From assembly GCA_937996795.1 (NCBI GenBank), contig CALKUH010000047.1, positions 1 through 64,000 on the forward strand: 64,000 nucleotides of DNA, written 5' to 3'. The translations under genes were made by a program, and so were the position numbers. Under the pieces are notes generated by a model, which did not search any database, was not told the DNA's origin, and saw nothing but the letters and a program-made list of their open reading frames with translations. Each line of letters begins with the position of its first letter. Position 1 is the first letter of the stretch. Origin of the DNA: an uncultured Verrucomicrobiota bacterium. Its GTDB lineage: Bacteria; Verrucomicrobiota; Kiritimatiellia; CAIVKH01. Positions 1 through 10,200 of the stretch are shown piece by piece.

Positions 1-1
1 T

Positions 2-3000
2 CACGGGCAGGCGCGTGACGGGGCGATGACGGTGGTGACGGGGTGGGGGACGAACGGGTGGTTCAACGGAACAAACTGGGTGACGGTGCCGAACACAACG
101 AACCTGCAAATCACGGGGGACTTGACGTTGTCGTTCTGGGTGAATGTGACGAACAGCTCGACATGGACGTACAGCTTCCTGTCGAAGAACGGCCATCAGG
201 GCGAGTTCGGTCTGTATTACAACGGTGGATTGCAGTTTCAGTTTTATCAGGGTAGTCCGGCCAGCCAGCAGGCTTTATCCGTCGCTACTCTTCCGCTGTA
301 CGGGCAATGGTATCATGTGGCGTTTACGCGAACATTTTCGAACCGTTCCGTTCGGGCGTATGTGAACGGAGTGCTGGTTTCCTCGACTACGTATTCTACC
401 AATGTCTTGCAATGGCCGACGGCGAGCGGATCGTCGGTGTCGATCGGGTATCGTCTGAAAGGCCTGATGGATGAGGTCTTTATCGAAAATCGGGCCTGGA
501 CTTCAAATGAGGTTCGTAACGCGTATCTACGGGTTCCGTTGATCATATCCTGTCCAAGCAATAGCACGTTGGAATGCGATGCGGAGACGGCGCCCGAACA
601 AACGGGATATGCCAGCCTCGCAGGGGGATTTGGCTCCGGCTATGTGGTCAACTATAGCGATGTGGTCACGGGTTCCGCTGCTTCGGGGCAGGTGATCCGG
701 ACATGGACGGGGCGCGACGGTTTGCTGTCCCACGTTTCCTGCGTTCAAGTGATCACGCGAATGGACATGACGGCGCCCGAACTGGTCGGAGTGCCCTCCA
801 ATGTCTACGCGATGTGCAGTGTCCCTGAACCCTCGGTTGTCTCTGCCACGGACAACTGTGATCCATCCGCGACGGTTGCCCTGCTCCAGTCGACCAATGG
901 CGTGAACCCCTCCATCATCACGCGCGTTTGGCAGGCGACGGATTGGATGGGGAACTCCAGCAGCGCGACCCAAACCATCACGATCCAACATCCGCTGAAT
1001 GCGCTCCAACTCGTTGGCGTTCCATCCAATACAACGGTTCAGTGCGGACAGGTTTCTGCGCCACCCACCGTAACGGTCACCGGCGGCTATTTCACGACCC
1101 CGCCTGTAGCCGCAAACGGCTGGATGCCAGTTCTGAATCCCGGCAACGGAAACTACTACCAGCTTGTCACCGGGGCGCTTTCATGGGCGCAGGCACGGAT
1201 TGCAGCACAAGTTGTACTGGGCAATGTTACAGGGCATTTGGCGACGATTACGAGCGAGTCGGAAAACCTCTTTGCACTCGGACTCGCGCCGGTCGGTTCC
1301 CAAGCGATTTGGCTCGGGGCTTCCGACGATGTGGAGGACGGGAATTGGAACTGGATCACCGGCGAAGCTTTCAGTTACCAAAATTGGGGGGACGGCGAGC
1401 CCGGCGGACACATAGAGGAATACCACCTCGCCCTGCTCAATCACTCAAGTCCCCCGGGGCATTGGAACGATGTTGGCGGCGACGTATATCCCGGATATGC
1501 CGACTACTTCCTCGTGGAATGGCCGACCGGCCTGATGATCGACATGGTGGAGAACATGACGGGGAGCTGCCCGGCGACCATAACCCGTGTTTGGACGGCG
1601 ACGGATTTCTGTGGCGCAACGATCATCCAAACACAGGTGATCACGGTGGTGGACACCATCGCGCCCATTCTTACCCCTCCGTCCGACCGTCTGCTTTCGT
1701 GCGACGCATCCATTGATCCCACGAACACCGGCTATGCAACCATATCGGACACCTGCGATTACGCGCCATCCCTGACCTATACGGATTCGCCGCCCTTCGT
1801 CGTTGCCGCCTCAACCGTGCATATCGCGCGGGTCTGGCGCGCCGTGGATTCATGCGGCAACGCGGCTATTGCCACTCAAGTTCTCGCCCAGGTCGACTGT
1901 GACACCGATCTTGACGGCATGCCTGATTGGTGGGAAATCACCCATGGATTCAACCCGAAATCCCCGGTTCCCGGACAGGGCGAGGGGTGGTGGAAATTTG
2001 ACGAGACCTCCGGCACGAATGCGGCGAATTCCGCAGGGACAGGATATGACGGCCACTTGGTCAACATGCCGACCACGGCTTGGGTCGCCGGGCGATTGGG
2101 CAACGCGCTTAATTTCGACGGCACGAGCAGCTTTGTCCGAGTGCTTCAATCCCCTGCCATCATCACGGGCAAACAATTCACGCTTAGCGCATGGGTTTTT
2201 ATGGAAAATGTGGCGCCGTCCGATTATCCCGCGTTGATGTCGGATATCGGCGAGAACTACTGCGGTTCCTGGCAGAACGGATTCTTCTGGCTGGCCGATC
2301 AGGCCGATCCGGGCATGCACCTCGTTGGCGGTGATTGCTCGAATGTTTTGGCGCTGGCCCAGAACGCATCATTCGCCGGTCGCTGGGCGCATCTGGCGAC
2401 AAGTTATGACGGCACCAACGTTTCCTTCCATGTGGACGGCCAGCGTCTCAGCGCACAAGAGGGCGTCTACAGCCCGGCGATTCGGTCGGAACTGCTGATC
2501 GGAAAATCCGTCTATTGGGGCACCCCCTATTTCTGGGAAGGCAAGTTGGATGATGTGCGGGTATACACCCGAGCGCTTGGAACCAACGACATCGCAACCA
2601 TGTACGAGTCACTGGCGGATGCGGATGGCGATGGGTTGGAAAATCTGGAGGAATACCAGCATGGATCAGACCCACGCTCAACGGATACCGACGGTGATGG
2701 TATGCCAGATGCGTGGGAGGTAGCCAATCAGTTTGATCCGACGGACTCGGCGGATGGAATGTATGACGCCGACGGTGATGGACTCTCGAATTTGCAGGAA
2801 TATGTCAACGGAACTGACCCGCAAATCTGGGACACGGACACCGATGGATGGGACGACGGGTCTGAGGTGTCACAGTCGAGAGATCCGCTGGACGGTTTGT
2901 ACCGAACAAACGGAATTAATCGGAACTGGCTCTACCACAACTTCGGCGAATTTACATCTGCTGCTTGGGAGCTTGTGCCGGGGCTCTGGCAGCGATTCCT

Positions 3001-6000
3001 AACGATAGATGAGACGGGGGGAAGCAATGCATTATACTTTCTCGCTGCACAAAATCTGGCTTTATCCACGGGTGATTCCGTTATCGTGCAGGCTCGACTC
3101 TCATGGAAAGTCAGTTCCAATGGCGAATGGACTAATATGTGGTTTGATGGGGGGCGTTATACCAGTGTGGTCGTGCATGCAACGAACGCTTTTCATGGTC
3201 TCCCGACCCTGAATAATGTAACAATGGATGTATATAGAATCGCATGGTCCTTCCCGTCGGCGCGTGTTACGGGAGACCTTTATTATGCCATTCTGATAAA
3301 AACCACCAATTTACTCCAAGGCCAGACTGATTATGTATACTTGTCAAAAAAATTGAATTCCAATGATGTGGCGGCTGGATATGGGTCGAACAACTGGATG
3401 CATGCACCCCAGTTGCTTGGGCCCGACTATTTTGACAGAGATTACCCTCTGGGCTATAACGTTTCCCGTATCTTTAATGGCGATTTTGAGGAAGGCTCGC
3501 CTATCGATGCGCTGACGATTCCCGAATGGACTGGCTCCTCGACGAACTGGTCGGCAATCTCGACCAACATATTTCGTGGAACCAATTCTACAGGCCAAGC
3601 CTTCCTCTCAATGGGATGGGATGGTTATATCAAACAAAATATATGGGCTATCCCGGGCGAAGAGTTAAAGTTATGCGGCTTCATGCTGCATCCGTCGCCA
3701 ACGAATGCGTGGGACAACGCAATGCTGACCAGCGATCGGGTGGGATTGATCAGCGTTGACTACTACAGTGGCGGAATCTTGCTCGAATCAAGATGGGCTC
3801 GCCTCACCGCTGCACACGCACCCGACCTGTGGCACTATTTTGCCATAACCTCATTGGTGCCGGACAAGACGACACATGCGGTTGTCATCCTGAGGCAAAC
3901 AGGACATGGCGACGGACACGTTTACTACGATGACCTGTCGATTGAGTCCTCGATAGACGTTGATCGAGATGGAATGCCTGCTCCCTGGGAGGACGCTCAT
4001 TTCCTGAATGACGCGGAACCTTGGGATAACATTGTCGATAATCAGGGTGATGGCCTGATTAATCTTCTCAAATACCGCTTGGGTCTGGATCCCACAACGG
4101 ATGATTCAAACGGCGATGGAATTCCTGATTGGTGGATGTTGCAGCATGGCTTGGACCCGTTGGATTCCGGATTGGCTGAACTTGACCGCGACAACGATGG
4201 TTTGACGCTTCGGGAAGAGTACCTTGCGGGCGCGGAGCCGGGCAATCCGGACAGCGATGGAGATGGGTTGCTGGATGGACTAGAGCATCTGTTTCTGGGC
4301 ACAGATCCACAATCCGTGACGACGGGCCGGCTTGACCTGGCGGTGTCCGTTCCCGGAAGCAACACGGTTCAGACGACGGGCGTCTGGACCAATCAGGGCG
4401 AGTTGCTCCTGAGTGTCAGCGTAAGGGGGGCGGCTGACTATGCCCTTGTCGTGCCCACCGGCGATATCTATCAGGTGGAAATTTATGCGTCGGTGTCTTC
4501 ACCCGCCAAATCCACATCCGTCGAATATGTGGAGTGTGAGTTGAATGGACAGACCCTTGGTCGGGTGCCTGTCCGTCTGGAAGCGGGTCCGAATTGGTAT
4601 GGCCGCGTGTTGACGTCGTGGCTGGATGCGGGAACCAACATGTTGCGTGTGACTTGGGACAACATTGATCCCCACAAGTCCCTTGTCATACGCCGAATCA
4701 AGCTTTATCGAGTCAACGGACCCGACGCCAACGCGAACGGGCGGAAGGACTGGGTGGAAGACCGCCTTGCGAGTTACAACTACACACTCGCGGCCCCATC
4801 GAACAGCCTGATTTCGCCAGCGTTTGTGGAGGGGCGTTCCCGCTATTTCGACCTGATGCGCATCACGAATGCCGGCGCGTTGCGCCCGACCGTCAGCAAC
4901 GGCTGGTATGCAAACGTGCCCCTTCAGGCTGAAGCGGCCATACCCGTCGTGCTTGCTTATGAAAGCGGCGCACTTGAAGAAACAATCCATATTGACTGGG
5001 CGCCGTTCGATGTGTTGGAGCAAGGCAATCTCGCGCTCCGCAAGGGCGACGCGCTCCTGCTTGCGGCGCCGTCCGTGGCGGCGACCTCCGGCGTGCTCAG
5101 CCTGCGGGTGAACGGCGCGGAAATCTACAACGGCGCGCCGACCGGGCGCATAGCCTTCACATTCAATACGTCCGGCGTTCATGTCGCGACGGGCGTTTTT
5201 GTTCCAAGTTCGGGTCCTGCGCTCAGCAATAGCGTGCAGGTCACCGTGGTGGAGGCCCGCTTCAACGGCAATCCTGCGGTATGGGTCAATCGCGCCTTCG
5301 TATGGGACAACATCGGGATGAGCACCGGTGTGCACATTGAGTCGGACACTGCGTTGGCGGTGACGGACCGCGGGCGGCTGCCAAGCAACTGGGTCGGGGT
5401 GATTCCCGGTCATCAGCTTGCAAATATCGGCAGCCCGACCAATCGGGGCGGCATTCTTCGGGAGCACTGGTTTGATATCGCTGGCGGCGCCATCACGTCC
5501 CTGCTCGCGGACGCAGGATATCCGAATTCACCGGACGGAAGTGAGCTGCGCGACGGGTTTGAAGGCCCGACGGACTGGGATGACGAGTACGGCGCGCGGT
5601 ATCGGGGCTATCTGCTTCCGCCGGTGGATGGAACCTATCAATTTTGGATCAGCAGCGACGAACAGGGCGCGCTGTGGCTCAGTCCTGATGATCAGGCATC
5701 CAATGCCGTGCAGAGCGCCTCGGTGCCCACCGGAACCACGGCCCGCACATGGGATGTGTACAGCCAGCAGGCGTCCACCACGCTCGTGCTCAAGGCGGAC
5801 CAACCGTACTACATTGAGGCGCTACATGCGGCGGGTGGCGGCGGCGATCATCTGTCCGTGGGGTGGCGCCGCCTCGGAGAAGGGCGTCGGTTGGAGTTGC
5901 TGGCGGCGGAGCATGGCGAGCGCCATGTTGTGGCCCGGCTTGAACCCGGCGGCCCGATCATTGACAGCGCGCGTGTCGATGCCCTTCGGATCTACTCATC

Positions 6001-6289
6001 CGGTTCCTCGCGGCTTCAAGTCGTGGATATCCTGACGAACGGAACGCTGGTTGTTGAAATGGATGTCATCGTTCCGGTAATTCCCCCCAACCTTCGCCTG
6101 GAGCTGAATATTTTTGTCTCGGGCGTCTTGTTCGGCAACGGCGGTACGCATTTGGTGCTCACTGCGGATGATTTCAACGAGATTGGAGTGGCGACGGTTG
6201 TTTTTCATAAGAGCGCGGATTCGAATACCGCGCTCTGTCATCGGCTCGTTGTCTATCAGGGCGTGGAGCGCGTGGGGGTGCGGCAATGA
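2..6289 (+). CDS. Giant secreted multidomain surface protein, 5' end outside window
   Basis: The frame is open to the left edge, so at least 2,095 residues are visible and the signal peptide is missing. Modules in order: a LamG-like beta-sandwich (nt 50-520); HYR-like Cys modules (540-1080 and 1550-1900, recurring pattern ITRVWxATDxCG); a C-type-lectin-like domain (1140-1520, with WLGASDDVEDGNWNW and HWND); TSP3-type Asp repeats such as DTDGDGMPDAWE (1890-1950, 2610-2910, 3955-4320); a second LamG (1980-2610); a beta-rich stretch that may be a carbohydrate-binding module (about 3450-3950); and a PA14 domain (5450-5930). No catalytic motif and no C-terminal sorting signal were seen. This is a likely extracellular, Ca- and glycan-binding adhesin or matrix protein. 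Its stop overlaps the next start (ATGA), so the following genes are probably translationally coupled. The domain calls are family-level recognition. Confidence 0.85.
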   Translation, partial: HGQARDGAMTVVTGWGTNGWFNGTNWVTVPNTTNLQITGDLTLSFWVNVTNSSTWTYSFLSKNGHQGEFGLYYNGGLQFQFYQGSPASQQALSVATLPLYGQWYHVAFTRTFSNRSVRAYVNGVLVSSTTYSTNVLQWPTASGSSVSIGYRLKGLMDEVFIENRAWTSNEVRNAYLRVPLIISCPSNSTLECDAETAPEQTGYASLAGGFGSGYVVNYSDVVTGSAASGQVIRTWTGRDGLLSHVSCVQVITRMDMTAPELVGVPSNVYAMCSVPEPSVVSATDNCDPSATVALLQSTNGVNPSIITRVWQATDWMGNSSSATQTITIQHPLNALQLVGVPSNTTVQCGQVSAPPTVTVTGGYFTTPPVAANGWMPVLNPGNGNYYQLVTGALSWAQARIAAQVVLGNVTGHLATITSESENLFALGLAPVGSQAIWLGASDDVEDGNWNWITGEAFSYQNWGDGEPGGHIEEYHLALLNHSSPPGHWNDVGGDVYPGYADYFLVEWPTGLMIDMVENMTGSCPATITRVWTATDFCGATIIQTQVITVVDTIAPILTPPSDRLLSCDASIDPTNTGYATISDTCDYAPSLTYTDSPPFVVAASTVHIARVWRAVDSCGNAAIATQVLAQVDCDTDLDGMPDWWEITHGFNPKSPVPGQGEGWWKFDETSGTNAANSAGTGYDGHLVNMPTTAWVAGRLGNALNFDGTSSFVRVLQSPAIITGKQFTLSAWVFMENVAPSDYPALMSDIGENYCGSWQNGFFWLADQADPGMHLVGGDCSNVLALAQNASFAGRWAHLATSYDGTNVSFHVDGQRLSAQEGVYSPAIRSELLIGKSVYWGTPYFWEGKLDDVRVYTRALGTNDIATMYESLADADGDGLENLEEYQHGSDPRSTDTDGDGMPDAWEVANQFDPTDSADGMYDADGDGLSNLQEYVNGTDPQIWDTDTDGWDDGSEVSQSRDPLDGLYRTNGINRNWLYHNFGEFTSAAWELVPGLWQRFLTIDETGGSNALYFLAAQNLALSTGDSVIVQARLSWKVSSNGEWTNMWFDGGRYTSVVVHATNAFHGLPTLNNVTMDVYRIAWSFPSARVTGDLYYAILIKTTNLLQGQTDYVYLSKKLNSNDVAAGYGSNNWMHAPQLLGPDYFDRDYPLGYNVSRIFNGDFEEGSPIDALTIPEWTGSSTNWSAISTNIFRGTNSTGQAFLSMGWDGYIKQNIWAIPGEELKLCGFMLHPSPTNAWDNAMLTSDRVGLISVDYYSGGILLESRWARLTAAHAPDLWHYFAITSLVPDKTTHAVVILRQTGHGDGHVYYDDLSIESSIDVDRDGMPAPWEDAHFLNDAEPWDNIVDNQGDGLINLLKYRLGLDPTTDDSNGDGIPDWWMLQHGLDPLDSGLAELDRDNDGLTLREEYLAGAEPGNPDSDGDGLLDGLEHLFLGTDPQSVTTGRLDLAVSVPGSNTVQTTGVWTNQGELLLSVSVRGAADYALVVPTGDIYQVEIYASVSSPAKSTSVEYVECELNGQTLGRVPVRLEAGPNWYGRVLTSWLDAGTNMLRVTWDNIDPHKSLVIRRIKLYRVNGPDANANGRKDWVEDRLASYNYTLAAPSNSLISPAFVEGRSRYFDLMRITNAGALRPTVSNGWYANVPLQAEAAIPVVLAYESGALEETIHIDWAPFDVLEQGNLALRKGDALLLAAPSVAATSGVLSLRVNGAEIYNGAPTGRIAFTFNTSGVHVATGVFVPSSGPALSNSVQVTVVEARFNGNPAVWVNRAFVWDNIGMSTGVHIESDTALAVTDRGRLPSNWVGVIPGHQLANIGSPTNRGGILREHWFDIAGGAITSLLADAGYPNSPDGSELRDGFEGPTDWDDEYGARYRGYLLPPVDGTYQFWISSDEQGALWLSPDDQASNAVQSASVPTGTTARTWDVYSQQASTTLVLKADQPYYIEALHAAGGGGDHLSVGWRRLGEGRRLELLAAEHGERHVVARLEPGGPIIDSARVDALRIYSSGSSRLQVVDILTNGTLVVEMDVIVPVIPPNLRLELNIFVSGVLFGNGGTHLVLTADDFNEIGVATVVFHKSADSNTALCHRLVVYQGVERVGVRQ

Positions 6290-7266
6290 GAATGCCGGTT
6301 GTTGTTCGCCTCTGCCTGATTCTCGGCGGCCTTGCGGTTGCGGGGGCCATCGTCCTGCTGGCGCCCGTTGCCCGACATGGCGATGGGCCGCAGCCCGAAG
6401 TCTTGCAGAGCCAGCATCACACTCTCGCCATCGGAGCGTCATCCGCGAGGAGTCTCCAGGGGGCGAATCGAGCCGTTGGGCCCGACGCTGCAAACGAGCC
6501 CGTTACCGAGTTGAACGCACAGGAGCGGGCGGATCGAATCCAGCGTGTATCGCGAATTATCGCCTTGCTCCAAAAATCGGGAGCCCCACGCCTTGATGAG
6601 CAACAGCGCCGCGATCTGGAGGATTTCCTGCTGGACCCGCAAAGGGTCGAGGGCGTGTCCGACTTTCCGCCGGCCCGCGAATACGCGGTTGTTCATGAAG
6701 TCATGGCCTTGTTGCGGCAAACGTCCGATCCGGCGGGGGATTTTGCCCGCTTGCTGACGGAGGTGTTCGACGATGTCCGCCAAACAGCCGTGGTGCGCGA
6801 CTATGCCCTTCAGCATCTGGGTGAATGGTACGACCGCGCCTCCAGCCGCGAAGCCGTGGAACAAGTGTTGTGGCGGGCGACGGATGAACGGGGCGCCACG
6901 ATGGCGGGGACCGCCTTGCTGGCCTTGCATCGGCAGGTGTTGCCGCGTGATGACCGCATGCGTACACGCCTGTCCGATGCGTGCCATCGCGTTGTCGTGG
7001 ATGCGCGCGCCTCCACGGCGGAGCGTGTCACGGCCCTGCGGTTGGGCGCCCAGTTGGGGAATCGGGAGCTGTTGCCCCTGGCGCGCGAATGGATCCAACA
7101 ATCCGCCGACCCCATGATGCAATTGGCCGCCATCGGTGCGTTGGGCGAGCTGGGTGATGTCCGGGATATTCCATTGGTCCAGGAGCTAAAGGAGCATCCG
7201 CGACTAAAGATGGCGGTGACGGCATCCCTGCGGCGTTTGGAGAGGAAAGGGGCAAAACCATTATGA
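6286..7266 (+). CDS. Membrane-anchored HEAT-like repeat protein
   Basis: 326 residues. An N-terminal hydrophobic segment (about residues 5-27) acts as a signal anchor or signal peptide. A helical C-terminal half follows, with repeated blocks such as DPMMQLAAIGALGELGDV and VTALRLGAQLGNRELL. These resemble HEAT/armadillo-type repeats, which are usually protein-binding scaffolds. No enzyme motif is visible. The start overlaps the preceding stop (ATGA), and its own stop overlaps the start of the RHS gene (ATGA). It is therefore embedded between two giant surface proteins and may help their export or assembly, which is inference from position only. Confidence 0.75.
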   Translation: MRMPVVVRLCLILGGLAVAGAIVLLAPVARHGDGPQPEVLQSQHHTLAIGASSARSLQGANRAVGPDAANEPVTELNAQERADRIQRVSRIIALLQKSGAPRLDEQQRRDLEDFLLDPQRVEGVSDFPPAREYAVVHEVMALLRQTSDPAGDFARLLTEVFDDVRQTAVVRDYALQHLGEWYDRASSREAVEQVLWRATDERGATMAGTALLALHRQVLPRDDRMRTRLSDACHRVVVDARASTAERVTALRLGAQLGNRELLPLAREWIQQSADPMMQLAAIGALGELGDVRDIPLVQELKEHPRLKMAVTASLRRLERKGAKPL

Positions 7267-10200
7267 AGCTGATATTCAGTGCCCGCCTTGTCATCCTTCT
7301 GTTTTTGGTCAGCGTGTATTGTGATTCGGTTGCATTTGCCTCCTGTCCTGGGGATAACCCGTGCAATCCAACCAACTTGCTGGCGTGTCAAACGTGGGAC
7401 TGTGATACATGTCGGCCGGTTGATCACCCGTGTTGCAACGGTACGATTTATGATCCCACGAACCAAGTCTGCTGCGCCGGAATAACGATTCGCGCCAAAG
7501 CCCCCCCGACATTTTCCGCCAATCCTGCTGACTATAATGCGGATTGTTGGTCCGATGTGACTTCCACCAATGTTACCGCGATCGACTTATGCGGAGATTC
7601 CGTCTCCGTTGATTTTGAGGAGGAGGTCTCCGGGGACTGCCCGGCCACCATTACTCGAACATGGACCGCCGTAGCCCACGAAATGACGAACACCATATCG
7701 CAGGTCATTACCGTTTTGAACAGCGCGACGAATCTTGAGGCCACGATCACGCCATCCGACGTATCGATCGTCTGCTTTTCAAATCTGGTCGACCTCGTTG
7801 ATCCGACCATTGATGTGTCCGGCACGTGCGACTCAAGCCCGTCGATCAATCCTCTGGAACAATCCATAGACTCGGCGGACGATGTTGACGCCTATCCATT
7901 TGTTATGACTCGAACGTGGGATGTTTCGGATAACTGCGGAAACTCAGCGGTCGTAACGCAAACAATAACGATCGTGGGGCCGGCGGAAGATTGTTGTGAG
8001 GGGTGTGGTTGTCCGCAGGGTGGCGGAAGCGGAGGCGTGGGGAATAGTTTTTGGTATCGCATCGGTTTGGGCGATGCCCCAAATGGCGGAGAGGCTGGAT
8101 TCGTTGAAGTCGCGGGAAATGAACTGACCCCGCTGCATGCGACGCCGAAGGCCTTGCGCGTGATTGGGATGGCTCGTGGTGTGCGCTCCCATCACTACAA
8201 AGGAACGTTGCGGCAAATCCGCAGTCCTCAATCGGCCGTGGAGGTTGTGGCGCTTGATGAGTTCCGCTACGAAATGCGGTTTTATCATCCGGATCAGGTT
8301 GCCGACATCAGCACCAATGAAACGGTTGATCCACCAGAAGCCGATCCCTTCGTGGTCTGGCGGATCGAGAATCCGGACGCTTCCACAAATGTATATAACC
8401 GCCTCCACATCACGCAGATCGTTGGGAGCACCTCCAATCGCACGGAGTTCATATGGAGCGAAACCAATGGCTGGTCCTATGTCCAGGGCGGCGGCTTGGT
8501 CACGCATACCCTGGCCGTCGAGTGGCTTGAGCCGGAGGTGCACAAGCGCAGCCGTGAAATTCGCAAAGACGGCAGCAACCGAATTGCCCTCGACCGGATC
8601 CACGAGGTCTATTGGTTCCCGTTCGGCAAGCGGGTGATTCGGAATGTGGACGACCCGGATGGGGCGAACCTGGAAACCGTCTGGACGTATTACACGAACT
8701 CCGCGCACGCCGGGCGGTTTGGCAAGCTCGCTCGCATGGATCGTCCGGATGGCTCCTGGCAGGCGCTGGATTATGATTCACTCGGACGCAAGACGCTGGT
8801 TGTTGAACCCTGGCTTGATGCGGTGAATCTGGCGACGCCCCTGGACCCGGATGATGCGGATGCCACCTATTTTAGCTACGCCCCTCATGATCCGTCGGAC
8901 GTCGTGCAAAATATCGACTTCAAACCGCGCACGATTGAGCGCCGCGTGTTGGGCGATGTCGTCAGCCGGACCTATCATGTTTACCATCGCGATGGGAACC
9001 ATGATCGCGTGCATATTGAGGAGCATGCCGCCCATGGGGATGCCGAATATGGAGATTTGGCGAACGAACGAAGCGTAACCATCCATTACGGCACCAACGC
9101 TTCGTCCGCAGCGCGCGGCCGGATCAAGTCGCGGGTCGGGCCCGATGGACGGATCGAAACGTATTCGTATCAGGCCGGGAATTTTGTCGCCTCCACCAAC
9201 GGACTTGGGGTGTTCACTGAGGGAACGGGGAGTTTCCTCCGCATTGTCCGGACCGAGGGGACAACCAACGCGCCCAATGGGATCGCCCATCGGACGGTGC
9301 GTGAAATCCGTATTGAGAACCATCTCGCGAAGAACCTGCAGTCCGAAATGCAGGTATACGATGGATCGGGCTACGAAACCGCCTCGTGGGAGGTTCGTAC
9401 ATACGATGAGCTCGGGCGCGAAACACTGGTGCTCCACGATGGGGATAACCGCCATGAATCCGTATGGGGCTCACTCTGTTGCGGCAAAACCGAGGAAACC
9501 GACGAATATGGCATCCGCCGCCTGTTCACGCGGGATGAACTCGGCCGGTTGACATCCGAAACAAAGGAAGGCGTGCCGGCGGGCGCCTATCCGGCCCAGT
9601 CGAATCTTGTCACCGATTACACCTATGACGCCGATGGGCGCGTGTTGAAGCGGGTGCTCACGGGTGGATCTCTCAGCCTGGTTGTCGCCAGCAATCAATA
9701 TGACCTGGCCGGTCGGCTGATTTCGGCTGCCGACCAGGCGGGGTTGATCACGACGACGGAATACGAGTTGTATGGCCGCCGGATGGTGCGCACGCGCCCG
9801 GACGGAGGGACCGAGATTACCGAACGCTATCACGACGGCCGTACCAAGAGCGTCACGGGTACCGCAACCGTGCCCCAGTTCTACTCCTATGGACTTGAGT
9901 CGGGCGGACTGCGCTGGACGGTGGTCCATCGTGGGAGTTCAAACTCGCCCATCTGGGAAAAGACCGTAACCGATGGGCGGGGCCGCGCAATGCGGACTGA
10001 GCATCCGGGGTTTGGCGGTGTCGTGGTTACCAATCGCTTCCATTACGATCCGGCTGGCCGATTGGTTCGGACTGAATTCGGCGATGGGCGTCCTGACCAG
10101 TTGACCGTATACGACGAGTTGGGCGCCGTTGTGCGTTCCGGCGTCGATGTGAATGATAACGGGACACTGGACCTCTCCTCATCCGACCGCATCAACGAGG